A DNA stretch of 64,000 nucleotides from Lichtheimia corymbifera B2541 (lineage: Eukaryota; Mucoromycota; Mucoromycetes; Mucorales; Lichtheimiaceae): contig JNEU01001033.1 of assembly GCA_000697475.1 (NCBI GenBank), positions 1 through 64,000 of the forward strand, in the 5' to 3' direction. Positions 1-11,771 of the stretch are shown here, in pieces. The position numbers and the translations under genes are program-made. The notes beneath the pieces were generated by a model. That model ran no database searches. It was not told the origin of the DNA and saw nothing but the letters and a program-made list of their open reading frames with translations. The stretch's first letter is position 1. Every line of letters begins with the position of its first letter.

Positions 1-1060
1 GGTGATCAGCATGTCGCAGCCCAGGCGGCCGACCAAGTTTGACGATGGAGGTGGACAACGGCGGGGGTGTGCACTATGCACCCTACTTGCGTCCCGTCCG
101 TCCTATATTTGGACTGCCCGATTCGTAAAACATCATAATGAAGCATACGGTTTTTAAATGAATGGAGCTGATCAGCATGACTCAGAGAACCTTCTTACCA
201 AGTTTCATGTTCAAAGTGGGCAATCCCAAGAAACTACATACTAATTGACTTTTTCATAAATCCGGCGCTTTCCCAATTTCCCGCCGTCATAGTAAACCCC
301 ACATTATGCTCTCTCTTTCGAAATTTTCAAATGAAGCATGGGTTCTTTATTAAGACAAAGTTGATCAGCATGACAAAGAGCATCTTGTGTGCAAGTTTGA
401 GGTTCGAGAGAGGCATTCAAGGTCATGGATTTATTAATTTATTGTGTGCATGGATATGTCTGACTGTGTCTGACCTATTTAATTTCAACCTCTTCCACTC
501 CCTAGTTCTTGCCTCTTCCTCACATTCTCAACTGTTGCCCCATTCAAGTACAACTACAACCTACGAACGATTGTCCTGCTTCAACCCATCATGTCAAGCC
601 TGCAACTGTTTTGATCCTATTGCCTATGACTGAATGGCACACTCCATGGCGTGTGCACCCCACGACAACACCCGCGTCCCTTGACACTACGTGTTCTCTT
701 GTACACTCTTCTGCCACAAGCAAACGCAACAGCATTCATTCCGGCAGTTGCATTTAGCAAGGCCTTTACTCCATTGTCACAAGTTACTTGCAGCAACCTG
801 TCTTGCAGCCCTTTTTTACGAGAACAGCAGATAGCCGTTGTATAGTAGCAGCTTTGTTTTCATGTAGCAACTTGCTTCAATACATACGGATCATTAGGGA
901 TATGGGTATGGATATGGATGAATATGGATTTGGTTTGGTACATGGGATGTGGGGTGGGAACTGATATATACAGCACTTGGAACAAGGGCCTTGTTCTTTT
1001 GTCGCGATAGTGATTTGACCATTATGCTTGATGCTACAATCCTGAACGATTGGTGTATTC
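1..1060 (+). repeat. Left copy of a long dispersed repeat (inverted relative to 28.39-29.6 kb)
   Basis: The sequence from about 168 to 1050 aligns by eye, with small indels, to the reverse complement of about 28395-29211. Matching blocks include the TTGATCAGCATG motif, the stretch around 265-310, the run from about 530 to 845, and the GGATATGGATATGG tract near 905. The left end is cut by the window edge. The motif TGATCAGCATG recurs at 3, 169 and 362, so the first 370 bases are degenerate tandem units of about 166-193 bp. It contains short frames (about 509-757 and 651-845) that resemble the other copy but are broken by a one-base indel and a stop. I do not recognise the element. It has no obvious transposase, reverse transcriptase or terminal inverted repeat in view. 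Confidence 0.75.
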
Positions 1061-1079
1061 AATCCTACTTTACGCGCTA

Positions 1080-1111
<32 letters not shown>

Positions 1112-1637
1112 TTGCTCAATGTATCAACCATGTACAACTGTCATCGCCCAGCTCCATTTTTGACACGCCATCTGGATATAATACACCACGTCAGATCCAT
1201 CCATTGACCTTAGAAAATGTACCCCAAGGATAGCAACTTCCAAATCGCTATATCTCCCATTGAAAGCTTTTTGTTGTACTTCTCAATCTATCTCTTGTGG
1301 ATGATGTTGGATTAAAGCAAATACTGAGCTTCTATGAGACCTTCCTTCCTTCTTGATGTGGAAGTTGTTGTGTACGGTCACTTGATGCATTGCATATTAT
1401 AGAAAGGTTTATGGTATGGACCCTGTAATAAAGGACAGAGAGGAAGAGGAAGAGTCTGATTGATTCATTGCGTCTTGAAGAACAAAGGTTGTATGACCTC
1501 CATTTCTTGTTATTAGGCCTTATGCATTTACGTCGTATGTAGGGCGCTGTTTTTATTATAAAGTAGGGCGGGAGATTTCCAAACATGCATATAAATAGAA
1601 AGACGATGTAATTGCAGAGGAGAGAGATAATTGATGA
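1061..1637. other. Intergenic spacer with (TCA)n tract
   Basis: No convincing gene. A (TCA)n microsatellite of about 30 nt starts at 1081. The rest probably holds the 3' untranslated region of the minus-strand dolichol kinase gene that ends at 1638. Confidence 0.5.
1081..1111. repeat. (TCA)n microsatellite
   Basis: About ten TCA units just right of the left repeat copy, possibly marking its boundary. Simple sequence; length may vary between isolates. Confidence 0.85.
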
Positions 1638-4034
1638 CTACTTTGTAAGCAAAATTAAAGCGAATATGTACAGAGGTATAATGATATTATCGTTTTGGGA
1701 TGACAGTGCCTCAAGCAAACCTATTATTCCATGATTAGCCAGCCATACGTGGAAATAGCAAATGTGTGGGAATGTTTTACCTGTCAATGAAGCAGTAATT
1801 AAGAACGCAGCCCAGTCTGCAGATGTCATGGAGACAATGAAATGTGTGGCACTGTGGATACCAAGAAAAGCTGATCCATACATGATAAGCACTGCACTTG
1901 CATACATGGTAACAACAAAAGCCATGGTTCCTTCGACCGTCTTTTTTGATCCAGGCCAATGCCATCGACCGTATCGTTTGCCGACTATGGATGCTGCAGT
2001 ATCACCGAATCCAAGAGCGAGAATACCTGAAACAGAAGCTAATAGATTCGAGCTACAACAACGTAAGCCATCATGTATACCTTCCTGCTTTTCCCTTTTT
2101 GTCTATTACCTATTCAACCACACGGGTGCAGCACATCCAAGCAACAAGTAAATGTGACTGAGAATAACAGGGCCAAGATCACGGCTGTCGATAAATTCGG
2201 CCAAAAATAAATGAATGCTCTTTCCATAGGGCCAAATTGCGAAATAACGCAGGTATTCCAGATAAAGAAATGCTGAAAGGGCCACACCAAAAGCCAATTG
2301 CAGAAATGCCGGTTCCATTAATACACCTGGTACAAACATGATGACGGCCAATGCATGAAACAATTTGCGTTTCTTGTTGAGTGAGCTTGTCAATGTCTTG
2401 CCCTGAACGCCATTGAATACGGAGGGCGGTGATGGTTGTTGTGTCGTATCCGGTGATGAGAAATCCAATACCAATACCCAAACAATAACGGTAGCGGAGA
2501 TGGCCAATGCCCAATACACGCATAGCAACAACCGTTGAGGAGACAAGAATACAAATGACAATGTCCTTTAAAGAGAAATGAGAATCCCATGAACTTGTAC
2601 TCGTTGCCTAGATACCACTTACCACGTGAAAGGATCTTCATCCATGATCGATTTGCATACAGGTGCAATGACCAAAGTAACAAATGCCACAGTCAAAACA
2701 TAGACAGCAAAGGAAATGATGATACGCTTGCGATGGATGCTGGAAAGGGCTTGTGCAGATGGATTTGATCGCCAATAAGGTTTCTGGGCTAGATGTCTTG
2801 ATCGCCATAAGAGAGGATAGGCAGCCATGCCAATGAGCATCATCCCCAGGGTAACTGCATGTAGCAATACGGTGACAGGATCCAGGCGATTATCCATTTT
2901 AAGGAAACTTGGTACACCTTCGGACATCATCTGCGAACATGATTATAAGCATTCCTATTCCATCCTTACATGCACACACATGAACACGTACCATACACAA
3001 GGAATTAAATACAAGTACAGCCGTTGCTTGTGACAAGACGCACATTTCTCCCAGAGTAAAACATCGTTTCAGTGCCACTGTGCAAATATACAAGGCCCAC
3101 AAGAAAGCCATCACCACCACGGTATTGATTGCATTAGGTACTTGACGTAAACACGGAGTCAAGGGAAAAAGACGCGTGACAGTATAAGTAAAGACGGTGG
3201 AAACGGCCAAGCTGAGAACAAAGAATCCTCGTTTGCGTAAACTGCGACGCATTGGTTGTAACAAGGTGTTGGCAAGTACAAGCAATAAGAACAATAAACC
3301 CATCACCAATGTCAATTCCAACGCTGAATGAACCTGGGCTGATCATATCCATCCTGCGTGAGATAATGTAATTTCCCACCCCTTATTCTCTTATTTACCT
3401 AGACGTATCGGATCCATCTCGGACTTGACTACATCATCCACTTTTGCCATAGCAACCATGGGTAACAGCAAAATGCCACAAAGAATCCCACCATCTGCAT
3501 CGGCTCTAAGGTTTGTGCATGATTACTCTCTTATGTCATTGTTTTCTCCCTCTCATTCTCTCTTTTCCTTACCTGAAAGAATTCCTACTTGCACCAAAAA
3601 TACCAAACGTCTTTTGCCCTATTGGGAATTGCTTTGTCTTTGGCTTTCTTTTGTACATGGGTGAATTGGTTGTGGTTGTGGTAGGTGTCTCAGTCTCAGG
3701 AAGATGATCCTCGGAAGACGTGGTTGAATAGGCACGATCAATATATGTCTTTGTGTTATCTGCTTTGTTGCGTGCATTGGCTACACGTACAGCCAAATGA
3801 GATGCTGTCAATCCCAGCACAAGGAGTCCCATCCATGCTATATATTTATATTCATGTTAACCCCTAGAATGTATCTAATTCCACCCAAATCATACTTGTT
3901 AATGCCTCGGAAGAAAACATGAGATGATCGACATGATAAACGATCCAAGCAAATGATACAATCCATAATATACGCTCCAAGGGTGCTGCTGTGACCCACG
4001 TCTCCCAAGTCTCTGATACCATAGTTGCTGTCAT
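1638..4034 (-). CDS. SEC59: Dolichol kinase, multi-pass ER membrane protein
   Basis: Dolichol kinase uses CTP to phosphorylate dolichol in the ER membrane, giving the lipid carrier for N-glycosylation, O-mannosylation and GPI anchors. The spliced minus-strand reading has about eight exons and many hydrophobic segments. Near the C-terminus come the family hallmarks: KKRKLFHALAVIMFVPGV (about 2380-2330), then GDTAASIVGKRYGRWHWPGS followed by KKTVEGT (about 2010-1925, the CTP-binding region), and finally LSSQNDNIIIPL (about 1700). Junctions with GT/AG keep the frame, for example near 2600, 2110 and 1780. The first in-frame ATG is at 4032-4034. The frame stays open for at least 57 codons upstream, encoding charged sequence but no ATG, so the true start is uncertain. 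The last intron (60 nt, about 1723-1782) is a multiple of three with no stop. Transcribed in the same direction as the upstream release factor gene. Confidence 0.88.
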
Positions 4035-4453
4035 GGTAGACTCAATAGGCGTTGTTGTTGTGATAGTGGTAGTGGTGGTGGCAACTCCAGCTCGTTTCGA
4101 TTGACGTTGTGCTCGTTTACGTCTGACGATTTCTGCTGTGGATTCTCCTTCCTCTATCGATGACGATGAAGCAAATCCCTCGTCCTCGACCCAATCGTCC
4201 AAATTGTTGTTGCAGCCTTTTTTCGTAATCGTGGAAAAAGTGGAGAGGTAACGTAAAGCTCAAGAGAACGGAGGCGGGGGTGGGAAGAGAATAAGAAGAC
4301 GGTGGAAGGTTTGCACAAAAGAACACACCACCACAAAGAATGGGAAGCAATTCAATCAATCAATATGCGGGCTGGGTGTGGATGATGTTGCCATGTGATC
4401 TTGATCAAGCATTCGTTTATGTTACACAGGATATTCTTCTACAAGTATCAACT

Positions 4454-6038
4454 TTATTGATCTTCTTCTAATAAACTTTCTTGTAAATGGTGCTCACGCA
4501 GAGGTTCAATGACCCGCATCAACCCCTCTCCCATCATCACAGGTTCCAATTCATACAATGTCAAATTAATGCGATGGTCGGTCACTCGATTCTATGTAAC
4601 GCCGTCATTTGTATCAGTCTCATTTATACCCTTGTGCCTCCTATCTGCCTCTCTCTCTCACCTGAGGAAAATTGTACGTGCGGATCTTTTCCGACCGGTC
4701 ACCACTGCCAATTTGTTTGTTTCTTGAATCACGCCGTGCCTTGTCAGTCTTTTCTCGCTCAATATCATAAATCTTGGCTCGGAGCACTTTGAGTGCCTTG
4801 GCTTTGTTCTACCATAAATAGTCATTATTACCATCCACCATCATCCTCATCACCCATTTTGGATATTACCTTGTGTTGTGATCGTTCATCCTGCATAGCA
4901 ACTTGAATACCAGTAGGGATATGGGTGATACGAACGGCACTATCGGTTGTGTTGACGTGTTGACCACCAGCACCTGATGCACGATAAACGTCTACTCGAA
5001 GATCTGAATCTTTGATTTGGATATCCACCTATATATACAAGTGAATATGAAGATCCTTGCGACATCAAAGGAGGGGACAAGACACACACATACCTCGGTG
5101 GGCTGTGGCAGAATAGCAACCGTCACTGTTGATGTATGTATGCGACCTTGTGATTCAGTTGCAGGAACACGTTGTACCCTATATATATATCAAACGCAGT
5201 TATTTTTCTTCCCTCTTTCGTTCTTCCACACACGCACACATCCATATGAAGAATATTTACCGATGGACACCAGATTCATATTTCATCAATCCAAACACAT
5301 TTTGACCAGCAATGTTGACTGTAATATCCTATTCACGACAATGAACATGAGCATTGTAATGCCTCAAGAATCCACCACTGCACCTATGTGTATATATACC
5401 TTGAGTCCTTTGAATCCTGCATCTTCTGATTTTGACAAGATTTCCCATTTCCATCGCTGCAGCTGAGCAAATCTTTCATACATGCGAGCCATATCTGCCG
5501 AGAAGAGAGCAGCTTCATCACCACCAGCACCAGCACGAATTTCGAGGATGGCACTTGCCTCGTCTGCAGCATCCTTTGGCACCAATTCGCTCACCAGGTC
5601 ACGTTCAATCTCACCGATACGACCCATAATGTCCGTATACTCTTCTTTGGCCATTTCCACCATTTCCTCGTCTTGACTCTCGGAAGAAGATAGCATGTCA
5701 TGAAGCTGTACAAGATCATTGGTACTTTTCTCCCAGTCACCATAGAGTGTCTTGACGTTGGATAGACCAGCCAACTCCTTGGATACTTGGACCAGTTCCT
5801 TGGACTCGAGAGTGTTGCTGTTTAACTTTGATAAGAGGATATCATGACGTTGAACAAGGTGTGTCAAGCGCTTTTCCAACGGCTCGGTGATCCTTGACGA
5901 CGGCAAGACAGCAGCTGACATGTGGTTTCCATGAGCACACGAACATACACATGCAATACACCATGAATTACCTCGTGCAGTTGAAGAGTAGTATCGTGTT
6001 GACTGTCGAGCAATACAACGCAGAGTGACCAAGAGCAT
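4454..6038 (-). CDS. MRF1: Mitochondrial peptide chain release factor 1
   Basis: Class I release factor that reads UAA/UAG on mitochondrial ribosomes and triggers peptidyl-tRNA hydrolysis. The start at 6036-6038 gives [19 protein letters not shown], a basic, serine-rich mitochondrial presequence; the longer frame upstream is only leader-like. Exon order on the minus strand: presequence; helical N-domain with the conserved [11 protein letters not shown] (about 5535); [34 protein letters not shown], carrying the PAT stop-codon selectivity motif of RF1; then [20 protein letters not shown], with the catalytic GGQ (about 4970); then the C-terminal exons ending [13 protein letters not shown] at 4454-4456. 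PAT rather than SPF argues for RF1, not RF2. Introns are about 50-80 nt. It faces DCP2 head-to-head with only 165 nt between the two start codons. Confidence 0.93.
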
Positions 6039-6203
6039 AAAGAGAAGAAGAGTACAGAGAAAAAAGAGGGAGAGGGTTGCAGTCACTTTGGCAGGCACAT
6101 TCATTCATTCACCCACACCCACTCACTTATCCGCTTTCTTTTACACACCTATCTATATATACCACCATCACACACACACACACACATACACACACCCATT
6201 ACC
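6039..6203. promoter_or_regulatory. Short bidirectional promoter MRF1/DCP2
   Basis: Only 165 nt separate the divergent ATGs of MRF1 (6038, minus) and DCP2 (6204, plus). Both promoters and 5' leaders must fit here or overlap the coding regions. The DCP2 side contains a (CA)n tract at about 6171-6195 and a TATATATA stretch near 6155. Function is inferred from position only. Confidence 0.5.
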
Positions 6204-7944
6204 ATGCTCATGCAGACCAACGCACTGGCAACGGCATCTTTTGAAGAAATCCTAGATGATCTATCAACGTAACGATTGCAGCTTGTCGGGTGGTTGTGTG
6301 GGGTGTACGACCAAAAGGGAAGCAACTAATGTTGACCTCCATCGACCCTTGTTCCCTTCACAGACGTTTCATCATCAACGTACCAGAAGCAGAATTGAAG
6401 TCGCCACATCGTATTTGTTTCCAAGTCGAGCAAGCACACTGGTTTTATGAAGACTTTGTTCGTCTCTTGCAGCCCAACTTGCAGTCGTTTCAACTCAAGA
6501 CTTTTTCAGAGAAAAATATCCTTTGCTCATTTTGATTGTGATGGATGATGGATGATGATACAATCTTTAACCCATGTTTTCTTTTTTTTACTTTTCAAGC
6601 ATTGCCCTCTTCTCAAGCAATGGGCACATCAACATGAACGAGCATATGCGGATTTCATGCAGTATAGGTTTCGGATACCGGTGTGTGGTGCCATTTTATT
6701 GAATGAAAATCTGGACAAGTGCGTACTCGTCAAGGGATGGAGTTCCAAGTCAGGATGGAGTTTTCCTCGAGGAAAGATCAATCAAGATGAGGAATATGAT
6801 CATTGTGCTATTCGAGAGGTACTTTTTTCTTTCTTTATTGCTGGATTGAGGATTTGTGATTCATTCATTGTGTCTCTTAGGTGATGGAAGAAACAGGCTA
6901 TGATATTTCACCTTTGATCCGGGATACGTATCTCCAGTGTACGATTCGTGAGCAGTCCATTCGATTGTATATTGTTTGTGGTGTGCCAGAAGATACCAAG
7001 TTTATGCCACAGACGAGAAAAGAAATTAGTGTAAGTGGATTGGGAATAAGGTCTGGTCATGATCACACGCTTATATATACACATAGCAAGTGGAATGGTT
7101 CAAGTTGGATGATTTGCCTGGATTGAAACCTGGATCACGTGGTAGATTTTATATGGTCGTCCCGTTTGTAAGGTAAGGATGAGGATAATGGATTCATTGT
7201 GATATATACGTCATGGCTAATATTGTCACTTATAGCAAACTTAAGCTTGCCCTTCCGATTTTGCGTCGAGAACAACAAAAAGCCAAGGGCGGCAAGCCAA
7301 CCAAGAATAAGGCTAATGGTCACCGTAAGAAGAACAAGAACAACAACAATGTGACACAATCCGACAAGTCGTCAGCTTCTCCACCATCACCTCCCAACGA
7401 CAACAATAGTGCTGCCGAACCATCCGCTGCTCTTAAATCATTGCTTGGTATCTCTGCATCAACTACAACAGCACCAGCAACTCCAACAACTGCAGCAACC
7501 ACGCCACCCAATGAAACCCCTGAACCATCTTCAGCTCTCAAATCACTTCTTGGTATCTCTCCTCAGCAAGCAAATGCATCTGAATCCACTACTGTGAATG
7601 GTACAGCACGACAATCAGATCATGCCATTGAACAACAACTACAACCAGCAGCGCCAGCACCACCTGCTCCAGAATCACATCCATTGCTTGCATTGCTTAG
7701 ACAAGCTGATTCTCGTTACAGTGATAGTTCGTCAACTACCAATGCACCGACAACACCTCCTTTGTTAGCCATGCTTCAAAGGGCAGATCCCAACAATGCA
7801 TCATCGTCAGCTGCACCCCCTCCACCACCACAACCACCACAGCAACCTGTTGCATCGAATTCGGCCGAAAATGGATCCAATGGTACCCATCCTCTGATTG
7901 CTCTTTTACAGTCAGCGCAGCAGCAGCAGCAGCAGCAGTCTTAA
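6204..7944 (+). CDS. DCP2: mRNA-decapping enzyme subunit 2 (Nudix hydrolase)
   Basis: Removes the m7G cap of mRNA together with Dcp1, committing transcripts to 5'-3' decay in the cytoplasm and P-bodies. Start MLMQTNALATASFEEILDDL at 6204, then a GT-AG intron. The regulatory (Dcp1-binding) domain has ERAYADFMQYRFRIPVCGAI before the Nudix domain. The Nudix box GX5EX7REUXEEXGU is complete: GKINQDEEYDHCAIRE joined to VMEETGYD across an intron near 6820-6881. Box B and the C-terminal exon follow (QVEWFKLDDLPGLKPGSRGR). After about residue 270 the protein is low-complexity, with five short leucine-rich motifs: two of the type SALKSLLGIS (about 7428 and 7533), then HPLLALL, PPLLAML and HPLIALL. These resemble the Edc3-binding helical leucine-rich motifs known from S. 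pombe Dcp2. A (CAG)n glutamine tract precedes the stop. Confidence 0.93.
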
Positions 7945-8399
7945 AGCAAATGCCTTGCTCTTGTTTGCCCATAGTAGTGATCGGATAGGATACGGTTCTC
8001 ATGTGGAATAAAATAGCAAGAATGATATTGCTCTCTCTCACAAACTCCCTTTCTTTATTGTCTGCTATTACAAAGTGAGTTAAGGTGTGAAAGGTGTTTA
8101 TCTGCATTGTCTCTCGATCGTTAGTGTAACGTGTTACGTGCTTTTTTTCATGCTTCATGTGCTGGTACAGCAGTAGTGTCACATTAGCTTGCGTTCTATA
8201 ATCGACTTTTTGATCATTCACGTTTTCAATTTCCTTGTGGTTTAGAAGTTAGCAAGCAGATTCTTGTTGTTGTAGCCATTTTACGTTGTTGATGATGGGT
8301 GGTCACAAGATTATACTCAGTGGGGCGTTATCTCCATAGTAGTACATACCCTCGATCAATACTGCACCAACACGTGCATCTCTCCTTGTAGTATTATAA

Positions 8400-8580
8400 G
8401 GAAACCTAGTTACGTGGACGTTTTCTTTAGGCAAACAAAGCAGCAGCCGTATTAGAAGAAACTCAAGGCGGAAACTTGGTTACGTGGACATTTACTTTTA
8501 AGCAAGCGGCGTAGTAGTAATAGCATTATAAAGAAACCTTAGTTACGTGGGCATTTACTTTTATGCAAGCAAAGTAGTAG
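8400..8580. repeat. Three direct repeats of about 45 nt with a TTACGTGG core
   Basis: Three degenerate copies begin with GAAAC at 8401, 8471 and 8533. Each reads roughly GAAACCTAGTTACGTGGACG, then T-rich sequence, then GCAAACAAAGCAG or a variant. Spacing is 70 and 62 nt. The best conserved part is TTACGTGG. They lie about 0.75-0.9 kb upstream of the ADH start. A regulatory role is possible but not shown. Confidence 0.7.
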
Positions 8581-9223
8581 CACACATGATCAAAAGAAAG
8601 AAACTCTGGGGGTAATGGGTCAGTCAACTAGGGGCATCCATTAGAGTGGGCTGAGGCTAACATATCTTGTTGCATTCCCACCATCCATCACCATCGTGTA
8701 AAAGTGGATATTATATATCCAGCCATGCTTTTCAGTTATCAATGTCATGATACCTCATAGCCGATATAAACCGTATTGTTACAAGATCCATTGTTGGGCT
8801 ATGCATATGAATGATCTTGACTAGTAGTAGTAGCTTGATTATGAGGATAGATACATAATGTCGATCCGTGATCACATTTGTGGCGCACACAATGTCTCCC
8901 TAATCTTAATCCACTTTACTGGGAACGCATTTTATTTGTTGACTTGCCGCATCTGTGCGTCTTTGGAAGTCCAGTGTCAAAGCATATCGAGATCATCTTG
9001 TAAGGTTGGGGGTAAGGCTTGGACGCTGTGTGTTTGTGTTGCACAATTAACCTGTCATGTCATTCTCTTTTTGGCTTCCCCATTATTGGATGCTTTGTAT
9101 GTGGGGGGGGGTAGGGAATGGTGTGGTGTCACCATCAGGCTGGTTTTTGTGCACAACACATGCGGTATGTTATGTGCGCGTTATCCATCCAGAAAAATGC
9201 CAATCTGATTTGGGTCCATTGGA

Positions 9224-9231
9224 TATATAAA
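9224..9231 (+). promoter_or_regulatory. TATA box of the alcohol dehydrogenase gene
   Basis: TATATAAA lies 60 nt upstream of the ATG at 9292, a usual spacing for a fungal gene with a short leader. Functional assignment is inferred from sequence and position. Confidence 0.6.
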
Positions 9232-9291
9232 CCCTGCCCTATAACATCATGTCTATCGATCCAATATACTCAACAAGCAATTAAAACTAAA

Positions 9292-10778
9292 ATGGTCGCC
9301 ACTGGATACCTGATTGATGCCTTTGCTACCACGTAAGATACAATTTTCATGTCATTGACACGTATATGTATTCATCCTTTCCAGCGACAAGCCCGATGTC
9401 TTTGAGAAGATCCAATACCACGCGGATCCTCTCGAGGAGAATCAAGTATACATCAAGATCAAAGCATGTGGCGTTTGCCATACCGATGTCTTGTTTTCCT
9501 CTACACCAGGTGTAATTCTTGGCCATGAAGCGGTCGGTGAAATAGTAGAAGTGGGTCCCAAAGTCGATCATCTCGTTCCTGGAGATATAGTTGGGTAAGT
9601 CGATACATGATGATGATCATGATCATGATGATGACTCACGACTATTTAAATAGCTTTGCATACATGAAGTCATCCTGTCAAAGCTGCTTGCTCTGTCACT
9701 CGGGTGATGATATCATGTGTCGTAAACGTAAAATGTTCCCTGAAGGCACCAACAATGGTTACGCCTATGCTGCTGTATGCGATGGAAGGTAAGAAGAAGA
9801 GACTGTTGCCATGGCAACTTTTAGGCGACCTCCTAATCTTGCTGTTCCATTCTAGATTCGTGTACAAGATCCCTAAATCCATTGAACCCAAATACGCTGG
9901 CCCTCTCATGTGTGCTGGTTCAACCGTGTTTTCTGCCATGTATGGTGCCAATCTCTCTCCAACAGCACGTATTGCCATCGTCGGCATTGGAGGTAATATA
10001 AAGGTTATTCTTATTTAATAATGAAACTAACTTTTATTTCTTTGAATAGGTCTAGGTCATTTAGGATTGCAATTCGCACGTGCATGGGGATGCCATGTGG
10101 TAGCCATCTCAAGTGGTAGAGTAAGTAGTCTGTGACAAATGATGATAGGATACACCCTCCTTTGGCTTGGGATTGACCAATGTGGTGCATGTTTAGGACA
10201 AGGAACCAGAGGCACTTAAATTTGGTGCGCATGAGTATTGGTGTTCCAAAGACTTTTCCCCCGAGTTTATTGAAAAGGCTGAAAAATTTGACATGATCCT
10301 CAGCACTGTCAGTGGTGATTTGGATTATGACATGTACTTGGATCTTCTCAAGCCGTAAGTTGTCAATGGGGGCATTTGATGAGTGCACAGACAAAAAGTA
10401 GTACTAACCGTGCACATGACCAAAAAAGGAATGGTAACTTTAGACTTGTCGGCATTCCACCCAACGAGATCAAGTTTGGCAAGATCCTCCCCTTTTTACT
10501 GGACCAAAAGAACTTCACAGGTGCTATCCTAGGAGGTCGCAAGATCAACACACTTATGCTTGAATTTGCTGCTCGGCATAACATCCGACCTCAAATTGAA
10601 GAGCTTCCCATGGTAAGAATACATGTACTACTCATATGATGATACCACTGCTGACACGATGGTTTGGGGAACTTAGACTGAGGATGGAATCACTGAAGCG
10701 TTCCACAGGCTGCACAAGAATTTGCCACGTTATCGAACTGTGCTCATTCCACCTTCTGAAACCTCCACCAGCGAGTAG
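9292..10778 (+). CDS. Zinc-dependent alcohol dehydrogenase (MDR superfamily)
   Basis: Medium-chain dehydrogenase/reductase that interconverts alcohols and aldehydes with NAD(P)H in the cytosol. It starts MVATGYLIDAFATT at 9292 and is built from about eight exons. The catalytic zinc site is visible as CGVCHTD and GHEAVGEIVEVG, with CAGSTVFSAM supplying the third ligand. The structural zinc ligands form CQSCLLCHSGDDIMC preceded by SS-C. The Rossmann motif is GIGGLGHLGLQFARAWG. The layout resembles cinnamyl-alcohol/Adh6-type NADPH-dependent enzymes more than classical Adh1 (inference). The stop is at 10776-10778, with an AATAAA at 10821. A TATA box and a set of direct repeats lie upstream. It is convergent with catalase, about 1 kb away. 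Confidence 0.9.
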
Positions 10779-11771
10779 AAAATACTTGAAAGAATCTTTT
10801 AAATGAGTGACATTTGCATAAATAAAGGCGTTGGATAATTGGATACAAGTACCTTGTATAAATGATGGTTAGCTTAATTAAGAGGGTGCCGTGGGGTCAG
10901 CATAAATCATTCGCTGAGGTGATGGATTGGATTCAATTATCATAATTCAAGACATGCAAACGCTGCTTGTGATATGGTCTGGTATTTATGTCTTCTATTA
11001 CTGTATTCTTCTCACCCCCACCATGCTCCAGGTTTGAGATTTATGATATCGGATGAGCACATTGGCCTGTGCAAGCATGCCGGTTTATTGTGGAATGATG
11101 TTGTTAATGGTTACAAGTAATATATATCCGGATACGATATCGAAAACGGAGATCGACAAAAAGGATCAAATGGCAAAGCAATGACTTTTGAATGCTCCAA
11201 AGAACAACGTTCGGTTGCTATGACAACAAAGTGCGACCCCTCCTATCATGAATTGGCCAAATCACAAGCGCCCAGGGTAAATGCCGAAGTTTCCGTGGTC
11301 AATCTTAACCACATAGCGCAGACGATTGCTGATCACGAAAACACGCCTTGTATGGAATATCCTTGTTTGTACGTGTGAGTTGTTACGCGGTGACACATTA
11401 ACAGGGAAAATGGCGACATGGTGGTGGGTAATGATATCCTTTCCGCACATTCTATGTATAGGCTAACCATAAGTAAGCTGGTAATAGATGTACTTGGGTT
11501 TGCATGATAGTACGAACGGACGAGGGTATCACACCGCTTATGCATATACCCCGGAGGGAGAAACGAAAACAATCACCCGAATAAAGCCGCGACTTGTATA
11601 TTCAATCATGTTGTACAAAAGCATCCGATACTCGGTATGCATTTATTTTGTGTGTCCACTAGGTACAGGTAGAGAGAGAGATAAAGCGAAACAATTTTAC
11701 AGTAATGTGGTGGTGGTGATTGTGAGAGAAATAAGGGATGATATTTGTTGTGTGTGTGTGTCAAAAGACGC
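10779..11771. other. Intergenic region between convergent ADH and catalase genes
   Basis: No gene supported. It contains the ADH 3' region with AATAAA at 10821-10826 and the catalase 3' region. The short frames at 11181-11378 and 11488-11775 have no recognisable content. Confidence 0.5.

Larger units (their letters stand above)
7945..9291. other. Intergenic region DCP2-ADH with direct repeats
   Basis: No gene seen. It holds the DCP2 3' region, a set of three direct repeats at about 8400-8580 (listed separately) and the ADH promoter. Short frames on both strands lack homology or splice logic. A G10 run lies at about 9102-9111. Confidence 0.5.

Noticed and set aside
7736..8221. 161-codon minus-strand frame over the end of DCP2
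   Set aside because: Antisense to the DCP2 (CAG)n and low-complexity tail; runs of Ala and Val mirror the repeats. No domain.
8400..8580. CRISPR-like array
   Set aside because: Only three degenerate copies of uneven spacing in a eukaryotic sequence, with no cas genes.
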